A DNA stretch of 64,000 nucleotides, from positions 93,341,001 through 93,405,000 of the forward strand of contig NC_072800.1 in assembly GCF_028583425.1 (NCBI RefSeq), given 5' to 3'. This DNA is from Eublepharis macularius. Lineage: Eukaryota; Chordata; Lepidosauria; Squamata; Eublepharidae. The notes beneath the pieces were generated by a model, which worked only from the letters and a program-made list of their open reading frames with translations, was not told the DNA's origin and made no database searches. A program made the translations under genes and the position numbers. Shown here one piece after another: positions 32,205-44,400 of this stretch; the first letter of the stretch is position 1; each line of letters opens with the position of its first letter.

Positions 32205-35200
32205 GTAAGGCTCGTCCATTCACACACTCCTGAGCCTGCGGGTCCCTTGGGCACTCTATTTATGCCAGCTCTAGCCCCAGAACTCTGCAAATGAGTCAAG
32301 GTGAACTGAGAAGTTAAAACAACCCGGGAATGAGATGAGACGAGTAGGACGCTGTTGGCTGGCAGTGCTGTGGGGGTCGCTCGGCCTGGACTGGAGGAGT
32401 GGTGGTGTCGAGGCGCTTGGGCTGTCCTGCTGCCGCTTCCTAGAACTGTCCTTGCTGTGGCCGGGTAGGCTTGAGCTGGTCCGAGCAGTGGCGTGCACCC
32501 CTGCAGCACAGTGCATGCCACAAGGGTTTCTCAGCTCAATTTATGCCTGGTCCTTGCCAGCCCACCAGAGCAGGTGTAGTATAATGGTCAGAGGGCCACA
32601 CTAGAATCTAAGTGACCTTCAAACGATGTTCATACTACTATGAAACAAGTTGGGTGGCCTTGTTGTGAGGATTAGCGATGAAAAATTTGCAGAAATTTTG
32701 TCCGCAAGGTTCCCGCTCTCTTGTCTTTCCACAAACTGCAAAACGGAGTTATTCAGGAAGGCTTTTTACTCAGGTAATAGGGCTGTGAGATGCCCTGAGA
32801 AGGGATACGGACTGTAGACTATAATATGGGGCACTGTTTGTCAGTGCAGATATGCTCCTACTGGGAATTTCCGCATCGTTTAATATGTTGTGTCAAACCT
32901 TTATGTTTTGTTTATTTATGTTTTGTTTCAGCAGTGTTTCACATCTACATTCGAACTTATGCTTGCTTTCAAATTTATGCAACCTGTAGCCGATTGTATG
33001 GTTTATTGAAAGTCCTGGCTGTTGATTGTATTCACTTAGGCTGTGTAACCTGCCTTGAGGCTCAGTGAGAAAGGTAGACTATGAACGAACAAATGAATGA
33101 ATAAATAAATGAATGTTTGTTTGTTTGCAGTCTGCCTTTCTTACTGAAACTCAAAGTAGATTACACAGCGCAAGTCAAATAAATAAATGAGGGTGAAAGA
33201 ACTGCTACCCCATCCACCAATACTATCTTAGCACACACACCTTAGCTTTTGCCTTGCAAGAGATAGGAAAAAAATGCAAGCTGAAAGTAAGAAACACATT
33301 TTTTAGCAAAGAAAAGAAAATGTGTTATTTGGATAGAAACAGCCTCATCATCTTCATCGGTCTAATTCTGAACTGGGCCCCAGAGTGTGGATCAATAGAT
33401 CTGCAGAATGGAGCTAGGGAGAGATAGAGACGGATTAATAAAACTCCATTAAATAATAGCAACAAGACCTGTAGTTTTAAGAAAAGAACATTTGCTGAGT
33501 TCTAGGCAACCAAAACAACATTGTCAAGCCCCCCCCCTCCAAGCCTTGGTTTCTGTAAAGCAATGCCATGTGAGGAAGCCAAAGCAGCCCTGGAGAAGAT
33601 ATCAAACCTCCTCCGCTTGATGGAAGAGGATTCGTTGGTCTTGGTGTCACTGCATGACTTCTGCAATTTGGCAAGGATTTCCCTTAGGAGATGCAGCCAC
33701 AGCGAGGCAAGGAGGGAAAGCTGAAGACTGGTGAGGGGCAGCAAAAAGTATGTTGGTGGGTGGGTGAGAAGGAGAGAAGGAAGCAGCAAAAGGGGAAAGA
33801 CCACAGGTGCTGCCAGGGAAGAGGAATCGTAGGGGAGGGGATAAAGGGGGAAATTAGATGCTTCCTGCAAGTTCTCATGAGACCCCTACTTAGACAATCA
33901 TCATAAGGTATGTAGATGTAAAAACAGCAATTAAAACAAGGAGTTTTAGGGCCAAGCTACAAGTGACGAATGACACTTGCCTGGCAAGTGAACGGACTCA
34001 AGTGAATTCCTCCCTGTTCACTTGCGCTCCGCTTGCTCTCCACTTGATCAAGTGGAGTGCAAGTGAACGGCAAGTGAACAGGGAGGAATACACTTGAGTC
34101 CGTTCACTTGCCAGGTAAGTGTCATTCGTCACTTGTAGCTTGGCCCTTAGTAAGGGGATGCGAGATGAAACAAAAGTGTCTTCACCCACTGGTGGAAGAC
34201 AATGGACAAGAGGGACAACCTCCCTGGAGAGGAAATGTCACAATTTTGGTACCACATTTTGGTACCCTTTTCCGGGTTCCCACATTTCTAGCTTCAAACA
34301 AAACAGGGCCCAAAGATGACGGTAGCAGTCCAGGTAGGTTCTTAGTATCCAGTTCTTAGCCGTATAGTTCTTTAAAGGTCAAATACCAGCACCTTGAATT
34401 GGGCCAAGAATTGAATTTGAAGCCAGTGCAGATGGAACAAGACTGGAGTGATACATGGGTCCCTGTGACCCACTCCAGCTGGCTTTCTCCCTGCAGTGTC
34501 TGTACTGGTTGCAGTTTCTGGACACTCTTCAAGGGCGACCCTAAATATAGCACATCTCAGCAATCTAGATGTCACCAGGGCATATACCACAGTAGCAAGA
34601 TCACTGTTCCTCCGGAAAGACGACAGCAGGCTCACCAGCCGACGCTGGTGAAAGGTGCCCCTGGCTATCACTGCTACTTATTTAATCCAACAGGAAGCTC
34701 AGATTCAGCCATGCCCCCAGCCATGCCCCCACCCATGAACCTGCAAATGGGTAGGGTGCCATGGAAAGTACCTGCAGCAGTGGAACGATTCTGCGGGATG
34801 CAACCCAATGCCAAAGAGAATAATTTCTGCTGTATCGGAACAAATACATTTTGGCTAGAGTGGAAGCATTTGTGTAGGTAGTTATCATACCAGAAAAATC
34901 ACCCATAGCGGCCATCATTTCAATTCTTTTCATTATTATTATTATTATTCTGCCCATGCCCTGCAGATGAGTGAAAAATACGGGCCAGTGTTCACGGTGT
35001 ATTTCGGCTCAGACCAAGCAGTCATCCTCTACGGCTATGATGTCGTGAAAGAAGTTCTGGTCGATCGTGGCGAGGAGTTCACTTACCGAGGCAGCGTCCC
35101 GTCAGCTGATAAGACCAACAGAGGACTCGGTATGGGCTCGGCCTGTGTGATATTTTCAGTTTGCCCAGTTCCAGTCCATGGTGGAATTAGCTGAAGCAGA

Positions 35201-38200
35201 GACTCAGCTGCTCCTGTGACTCATCCGCTAAACTTTGAATACGTGAATACGTAGAAAAATTCCAAATCAATGGTTGTGCAATCCTTTTTTAAAAAAATCA
35301 AGCCCAGCCTAATTGCTATCTTACAAGACCACCACATATGATAAAATGATCCTACACATTGAGCGCATTTCCAACATATGTTCGATACGCTTGTATACAT
35401 TCAAGCCAATTTCTCAGGAGTCGTATACCATCAATATATCATCTTATAAAAATTCCCCTTAAGACTGGAACTTAATGTAAATCTCAACCGTTTTAACCAC
35501 ATATTTTCCCATTGTTCCATTAATATATCACACCCAAAGTTTTTGGCCCATTTAATCATACGTTCTTTGACTTGCTCTTCTTCTTTCTCAAGTTTCAACA
35601 CAAGTTTATACATTTTAGCGATAACACATTCATCATTTGTACATAATTCTGTTCTCAAATTCAGTCTTAAATTCATCAAAATCATATTGCTTCTTGTCTG
35701 CTTTAAACTTTTCCACCATTTACATAACGTAAACCAGGGTTTTTTTTCTGGGAAAAGAGGTGGTGGTGGAACCCAGTGGGTTGCCCTCGGAGAAAATGGT
35801 CACATGGCTGATGGCCCTGCCCCTGATCTCCAGACAGAGGGGAGTTCAGATTGCCCTCCATGCCGCTAAGTGGCGCGGAGGGCAATCTAAACTCCCCCCT
35901 GTCTGGAGATCAGGGGGCGGGGCCACCAACCATGTGACCATTTTCAAGAGGTGCCGGAACTCTGTTCCACTGCATTCCAGCTGAAAAAAAGCCCTAAACC
36001 ATTAGCAAGTGTCTCCCTCGATAAAAGATCCTCTCTTGATTTTATTTTAACGTCACCCTTTGAGAATATTAGCATGTCTTGGTAAGTTAATCAATTTGAG
36101 GGGCTTACCATCTCCCTTCTAAAATGCGCTTCTTGTGGCTATTGCCACATAGGTATTTTTGACCAAGCAACAAGCTCTCAGAGCACCTTGACCAACTAAT
36201 ATCACTGAAAAAAAGAATAAAAAAATAAACACAGTCTCATATCTTCATTGAATACAATTCAATAACCACATACTAGGTTAGCTGCCAACAAGCATTGCAC
36301 ATGTTTTGCTGCTCTAGGCAAGGTCACTTTAAATATTACTAGAGTTTTTGTATAACGGTTATTCATTGCCATTTATTAGCTTCTGCATTGTGCACTTTAT
36401 GGTGGATATAAGGATTTATTTGCTTGTTGACCATTTGTGCCCTGGAGTGCTTGTTGGCAGCTAACCTAGTATTTGGTTATTGAATTGTATTCATTGAAGA
36501 TATAAGACTGTGTTTATTTTTTTGATTCTTTTTTTCAGTGATATTAGTCAGTTGGTCACGGTGCTCTGAGAGCTTCTTGCTTGGTTGTTTTTTCCGTGAT
36601 TCTCTCCTAGTACTGCCTTGTTACATAGGTATTTTTGGATAAAACCTAGGTTCATATTTGTTCCAAATTCTCAACAAAGCACGCCTAACATAATGGTTAT
36701 TGAATTCTGCATTAACCTTGGCTTTATCATACCACAAATAGCCATGCCATCCAAATCTTAAGTCGTGCCCTTCTAAATCCGGTAATCTTCTGTTTTTCAA
36801 CAAAATCTATTATTTCATCCAAGCAAAACAATTTGCAGCAAAATATGACTTCAGGTTAGGCAAGCACAACCCGCCTCTTTCCTTATTATCCTTCAAAATC
36901 TTAAATTTAACCTTTAGTTTTTTCCCTTGCCGTATAAATCTAGATATATCTTTCTACCATTGTTTAAATAGTGCCTCTGTTGTCAAAACCGGAATTGTCT
37001 GAAATAGAAAATAACATTGTGGGTAAAACATTCATTTTAATCGTAGCTTTCTTCCCAAGAGTGACAACTGGATTTTCTCCCATCTTGCTAAATCTCTTTT
37101 AATTTCATTGTTCATATTTGTTGAGACAATACCCAAATACTTTACTTTTTTCCTCATTTTTATAACCCGTTTGGTTTTCCAATTTCAACCAATCTTGGAT
37201 TGCCAAAATTTTGTTAACATTTTAGTCTTCTGTTTGTTAATCTTAAAACCTGCAGTAGATATCTTGAAGAGTAAAGGCGAGAGTGGGAGGCAGAGTTGCT
37301 CCCCCCGCTACTTGCTGACAGCCATTCCAGTCCACAGGTACGGCTTTCTGCAGCTATGTCGGCTTTGTGTCCTGTGAGAATGACCCATGTCTTATTCCTC
37401 CACTGGTCTTCTCCAGGAGTGCTCATGTCCAATGGCAAGCGCTGGGTTGAGCTACGCCGTTTCTCCATCACAACCTTGAGGAACTTTGGGATGGGGAAGA
37501 AGAGCACAGAGGAACATATACAAGAAGAGGCAGAGCACCTGATGAAGGAACTCCAGGCCAAAAAAGGTTGGTGAGAAACTCTGAAGAAAGCAGACAGGTG
37601 CCTGTTGAGTGTTGCCAATCTCATTAGCAGAGAATGGAGCCCAGCATGGGGGCTCTTCATCTCCTTGTGCCTGACTGGAAGGAGAACCGATTCTGCTCAC
37701 ATTCTTAGAATCTCTACACAAGATGCCTGAGCGTGTGTAGGGACCAGTACACCAACTGGCTCTGTGTGGGATCGCAACCAGAGGGCAGAAAGGAATGGAA
37801 ATGGAATAGAGCTGCCTTCCAGAGCCAGACTTGGACCAGGGCCATTTCCACACGGCTCCCTGCTGCTCGTAACAACCCGGAAGATCACGCAAAAAACGCG
37901 GAAGATCGCATTTTCTTGCACGAGATTTGCGCAACGTCACGTGTGACGTCGTGCAAATCTCACGTGAGAAAATGCGATCTTCCACGTTTTTTGTGCGATC
38001 TTCCGGGTTGTTACGAGCAGCGGGGAGCAGTGTGGAAACAGCCCTGGAGAGGTTCTAAAGGGCTGAAGTTTCCCTTCTGGCATTTCACAGCCCCTTCACG
38101 CAGCTCCAGTATATAGCAAAGCCTTTGCCCTGCCACCGGCTCTGTCTTTTTAAACTACCCTTCCCAGCTACCATTGCATCTCCCGACACGAGTTCTTCAC

Positions 38201-38428
38201 ATGTCAGATGTCTCATGTAGAGAAACTCTATATGTATGCCTGATTTGGATTGGGGACATGAAATTTGGGGTGTTTTAAGCCTCTCTCACCATTTCCCAAC
38301 CTCATATAGTCTTTGGAAGAACACCATAGCTATCAGTACATATTCAGTTTCCCCAGTGAGGCAAATATTGACACATTGGGGCTGTTCCAGGTGGAGTATG
38401 TGTCAGTAGAGTTGCATAGTGTGAAGGG

Positions 38429-38469
<41 letters not shown>

Positions 38470-41400
38470 CCTGTGTTGTTGAGTGTGTGCATGGAGAGAA
38501 AAAAAATGTATACTCAGAGCCTTGTTTAAGCTTTAGAAAAGAAATATGAGTCCTCTTATTGTTGGAACTCCATTTTGGCTATGATAGAGAGAGGATCTTT
38601 TCTAGCTATCTAGTCTAAGATGCTGGTAGATGCAAGATGGCATGCCCTACACCCACGGGAGCAAAATGGAGAAGAAGGACAAAGAGAGGAAGATGTGTTA
38701 CAATAAGGAGGAAATCCCTGCGAATATCATCTGCATTTCAAAAGTCTCAAAGATTGGCCGTTTCCACACGGCTCCCCGCTGCTCGTAACAACCCGGAAGA
38801 TCGCACAAAAAACGCAGAAGATAGCGTTTTCTCACGCGAGATTTGCGCAACGTCGTGACGTCGCGCAAATCTCATGAGAGAAAACGCGATCTTCTGCATT
38901 TTTTGCGCAGTCTTCTGGGTTGTTACGAGCAGCAGGGATCCATGTGGAAACGGCCATTGTCTCAGGACAGCAGAAAGCAAGGATGGGCAGACCTTTGACC
39001 GCTCTATTTCTCGGACTCTTTGATCGTCACCTTCTGAAACCTTAGAAAGGGACAGCATAACAATCCTCCTCTTCTAACAGTTTGCATGATACGCCTCTCC
39101 TGCAGTCTCTCCATTAGCTACTGATCAATTCCTAGCTTCCATTCAAGATTACAGTTATCTCTCGTTGTGGACTTGGCCCCTCATACCTGCGGCACTGTTG
39201 TATTTACTGCCACAACAAGCTTTGCTCAATTGAACAAAGTCTGTTAAATGTGCCACCCGGCAAATGGGCAACATTGATAGCCATCAGCGACAGTGTGACA
39301 CCACTTCCAGAAACCCAGAAATGGTACCATGCTTTTCTAGAAATCACTAGGAATGCTATGGTAAAACTATAGACTTTCCACTGATTCCTAGAGAGGACTG
39401 ATCACTTACGGGTTTTTCTATAAGTGGCCAATAGCAATTTTGAAAGATTATTTTTCTCTTGCCAACTGCAATAACAGCAGTGGGAAACAAGAGCTGTGCC
39501 AGGGATTCCTACCCCCTTTGTGGAGGCTTGACAGCCCAACAGGAAACAGATTAGGAACTAATGTAGGTGGTCCAAACCTGGAGTGATATGGTTTCTATGA
39601 CCTACACCAGTCAACATCCTGGCCACAACATTCTGCACCAGTTTAAGTTTCCAAACACTTTTCAAGAGCAGAGTGCACTGCAGTGAACTAATCTATATTA
39701 CGGCAAAATCGTGCAAAACTCCCAGATAACAGCGTCTTCCTGGTGCAATTTCGTGCGAGAAGACAGTGTCTTCCGGGTCTTTTGCGCGATGTTCCACAGG
39801 CAGGTAAGACGTATGGAAATGGCTGTAATCAGGGCATGCACAACAATGCGGTAGCGTAATGTTTTCTGCCCAGGAAAGGCTGCAGCTGGCTAAACAGTCA
39901 AAGCTATTAAAAGGTACCCCTGGCCATAGCTGCCACCTGCTTATCAGCAATAGGCCCGGGCCCAAGAGCACCCCACACTACAGGCCTGTTCCTTCCAGGG
40001 GAGTGCCATCCCATCCAGAACTGTAATAGAATGGAACAGCTCAGGGGATCATTTTTATAAGGCAAAAGGATTGTAATCTACTGGAATGCTTATTGTATGT
40101 ATTCTCTTGGTTATGCCGCCTTGACTTCTGCCTTCTCATTGGAGTTCTTAGAATGCGTTGATGATTGTAATCGGCCTTGAGTCTCAGCCAGAAAGGTGGG
40201 CTACAAATGAGGTTAAGAAATATATAAAATGGCATGGACACGAGCGGGGAAGAGTGGATTCCTTTCTCCAAATACGATCCATACATAGCAGGAAATTCAG
40301 TTCCCAGTAGGGAATACCCAGCACACATCAGACCAAAAGTCCTCACGGCGGCCTCTAGTGTTTTGTAATGTGTGAATCTGCTCCCAGTAGAGAGAGAGAG
40401 AGTGATCCCCCTTGACACGTGTCCCCTTTCTTTGGCAGGGCAGCCCTTCAACCCAGCCCTCCTTTTCAGCTGTGCTACCGGCAACGTGATCAGCCGCATC
40501 CTCCTTGGAGAAAGGTTTGATTATCAGGATCCAAAGTATCTCCAGATCCTCCGCTTCCTGATCCAGGCCTTCCGGCTTGAGAGCTCTGTCAATGGGCAGG
40601 TGAGAACTTCAGAAAACAGGAAGTCAGTGAAGGAAAAACAGCGATGGGCTGATGGAGGAGAAGGCGCAGTTATGAAAGGGGGGCAGAAGGTAGAAAGACT
40701 GAGCACAAGAATCTTTTCCGGATGAGGAGCGGACAGATGAGAAGGACTTGCAATCTTACCTTTCCAGTATGCAAAATAGCCCTTTCTCTCCAGGTCAGCT
40801 CATTGCCTGGCAATATTGTACCCAGGGCTTTTTTTCAGCGGGAATGCAGTGGAATGGAGTTTCGGCTCCTCTTGAAAATGGTCACATGGCTGGTGGCCCC
40901 GCCCCCTGATCTCCAGACAGAGGGGAGTTGAGATTGCCCTCTGCGCCGCATGCAATCTCAACTCCCCTCTGTCTGGAGATCAGGGGGCGGGGCCACCAGC
41001 CATGTGACCATTTTCTCCGAGGGCAACCCACTGCGTTCCACCACCTCTTTTCCCAGAAAAAAAGCCCTGATTGTACCTATTTATTTATATTTGATTTATA
41101 TTCCGCCCTCCCCACATCAGCGGGCTCAGGGCGGATTACATCAGATACATTATAAAAAAATGTTAACATTTCAGCTTTAAAACCAATAGTCAATAATATA
41201 TAATTTAAAATCTAAAATACACAGTACAAAAAGCAGCAACACAGAAACAATTCATATAATTCATCATCCAACCGCCCCTAAAAGAATATCACAAAGGGTC
41301 AGGTGGTAGCTATTTCCTGATCGGGAGGGACGATCCCCTCTATTCAGCCAGTGGGGGGCCCTGCCCAGCGTCAACCATACGCCTGGCGGAACAGCTCTGT

Positions 41401-44400
41401 CTTATAGGCCCGGCGAAAGGATAGCAAGTCCTGCCAGGCCCTGGTCTCATCAGACAGAGTGTTTCAGTCCCGGTTGAAGCCGGGACTGAAAAGGCCCTGG
41501 CTCTGGTCGACACTAGGCGGGCCTCCCTGGGACCAGGGATGACTAAAAGCTGTTTTTCACTGGAACGAAGCATCCTCTGGGGCTCATATAGGGAGAGGTG
41601 GTCCCGCAGAAACGCTGTTCCCAGTCCGCGTAGGGCTTTATAGGTTAAAACCAAAAGCTTGAATCTGATTCGGTACGCCACCGGTAACCAATGCAGCTGG
41701 TGCAATACTGGTGTTATTGCAGGATACTGCAGGATACTGACCCGTTCAGAAAGCCCAGACTGGTCATTCTTCTCCCCTGGCCCAGGCAGTCCTGTGTTTG
41801 CTGTTTCTGTGTGGAAGTTTGGCTCCAGTTTTGTCTCTAAAACGGAGCGGGGGTTTTTTTTGGAGCATCCCCAAGATGTCTTCCCCTAATCATGTACTTC
41901 CTTTGTTTTCCCCCACTCTGCTTTGGTCTTTCCCAAACCTGTTCAGGTATGATCTCTTAGAAAAGACTAACGTCAGTCTTTCCTAAGAGAGTAGTTCAGG
42001 AGTAGACTGAAGTAATTCAGTAATAATACTAATAATAATAAGTAATAAGTAATTCAGTAATACTAATACTGATAATAATGAGTAATACTACTAATAATAA
42101 GTAATAATACAGTAGTGAGCCACTTTGGTGTAGTGGTTAAGAGCATGGGACTTTAATCTGGAGAACCAGGTTTGATTCCCCGCTCCTCCGCTTGAAGCCA
42201 GCTGGGTGACCTTGGGTCAGTCACAGCTCTCTCAGAGCTCTCTCAACCCCACCCACCTCACAGGGTGATTGTTGTGGGGATAATAATGACATACTTTGTA
42301 AACCACTCTGAGTGAATGTTAAGTTGTCCTGAAGGGCAATATATAAATTGAATGTTATTATGTTAGGTTATTATTAGTAGACTGAAGGTAAGGGAAAAGG
42401 TAATTTTGGTATTGAAAGGAATTTTGACTTCTAAAACTTCAGAGCACCTTCTGTGAGTGAGAGACCAGGGGAGCGAGAAACAATGAATTGGGAGAGATGG
42501 TTGGATAGTGACAGGTGGCTGTTTGCTGTGGTGGTGATGGAGAGTGCCCTCAAGTCATAGCTGACATATAGCGAACCCTGGTGGGGTTTTCATAGCAAGA
42601 GACTAACAGAGGTGGTTTGTCATTGCCTGTCTCTGCAACCCTGGTCTTCATTGGAGGTCTCCTATCCAAGTACTAACCAAGACCAGCCCTGCTTATCTTC
42701 TGAGATCTCATGAGACCAGAGTCCCTTGGGCTATCCAGATCAGAGCGGCTATTTGCTGTATGGGCAGTAAATAGAATTCTGGATGGTGCCAGCTGGCCGG
42801 AGCCATCTGAAGCCCGTGCCTTGCCAGAGTCCTGAAGAATACATCACCACATCTATTGAAAGCACTTAGGGAAAAAAACTGAGGTGGGCGTCATGACAGA
42901 GTTTTCTAAGATTATAGATCATGTGGAGGTAGTGGGGGGAAAGAGCCCTTCCCCTTTCCCCTAATACTTGAAATGGCAGTGTGTGAGGGGAAGGTGGCCA
43001 GTGCAGCTGTTGGACAGTCGATTCAGGACAGATGAAAGGGAGTACACAACCCATTCATAACTTCTGGAACTCACTGCCACAGGATGTAGCGATGGCCACA
43101 GCCTTGGATAGCTTAAAAAGTGGATTAGACACATTCCTAGGCTGGTCCTTGGTGGGTAGATGGAACTTCTAGTGTACCTCTGAGAGCCACTTGCTGGGGG
43201 GGGGCAATGCCAGAGGGCATTTTGGCAGGGGGCCTTCTGGGGTATCGTGTTGGCCGCAGTGAGAAAGAGAGTGCTGGACTAGACGGAGCTTTCCTGCTGT
43301 TCTCACGCTCTTCTGTTCTGTCAGCTCTACAACTTCTTCCCCAGGATCATGGACTATTTGCCGGGCCCTCACCAAACCTTTTTCAAAAGTCTGTCAAGCA
43401 TTCAAGAGTTTATTTCCCAGAAGATTAAAGAGCACGAGAAGAGCCTGGACATCAACGCCCCCCGGGACTTCATAGACTCCTTCCTCATCAAAATGGAGCA
43501 GGTAAAACAGGGAGGAGCTCCAGTCAGTGAAGGCCTCGGACCCCTCCCTGACTAGGGGGTGGGCCAGGCCCCAGCGTGGCAAGCTGGCAGCAGGCCCAGG
43601 TCTTAAAAACAGACGGGCCGTCAGACTCAGTGAGCAGGGGATGGCATTGCCAACCTCCTGGGATTACAGCTGATCCCCAAATGACAAAGATCAATTCCCC
43701 TGAGAGCTAATCCTATAATTATAATAATAGCATTGATTTATATATCGCCCTTCAGGACCACTTAATGTCCACTCAGAATTGTTTACAAAGTGTGTTATTA
43801 TTCCCACAACAATCACCCTGTGAGGTGGGTGGGGCTGAGAGAGCTCTGAGAGAGCTGTGACTGACCCAAGGTCACCCAGCTGGCTTCAAGCGGAGGAGTG
43901 GGGAATCAAACCAGTTCTCCAGATTAGAGTCTTGCCACTCTTAACCACTACACAAATCTGCCTCTATTGGTTTGCATACCCCTACTATGCTCCCCGCACC
44001 CTTCCCAGGCTCCACCCTCAAATCTCCAGGAATCTTTCTGCCTGGTGTTGGCAAACCCTAGTACATGTGCATGATAAAACACGCAGCATAGCCTGGAGGG
44101 GAAAGCTAAATTCTCCTTGTAACCACTGCACTCCAGATGTTTTTGGAGGGGGGGTATTTGTTTGAGTCTGGTGCGGCAGGTTGGGGGCAAAAAAGTGTGC
44201 TTGGGAGGAAAGTTCACCCCACCTCCCCAAGTGGCACTTCTGATGCCTTTATCCCATTAAGATAGATTTGGCAAGTTTGGAAAGGATTCTACCATGGCTT
44301 CTTGGACCTCATCGGTGGGACTTAGTGAGAGGGGATGAGAGATGTCACTCCTTCTGGATCCAGAGGAGTTAGCCGTGTTAGTCTGTAGTAGCAAAATAGA

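Larger units (their letters stand above)
35281..37258 (-). mobile_element. L1 LINE ORF2 fragment with two insertions
   Basis: The minus strand encodes [20 protein letters not shown] and, further upstream, [18 protein letters not shown], both typical of vertebrate L1 ORF2. Interrupted at 35735-35995 and 36162-36622. Degenerate, no intact ORF. Confidence 0.75.
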
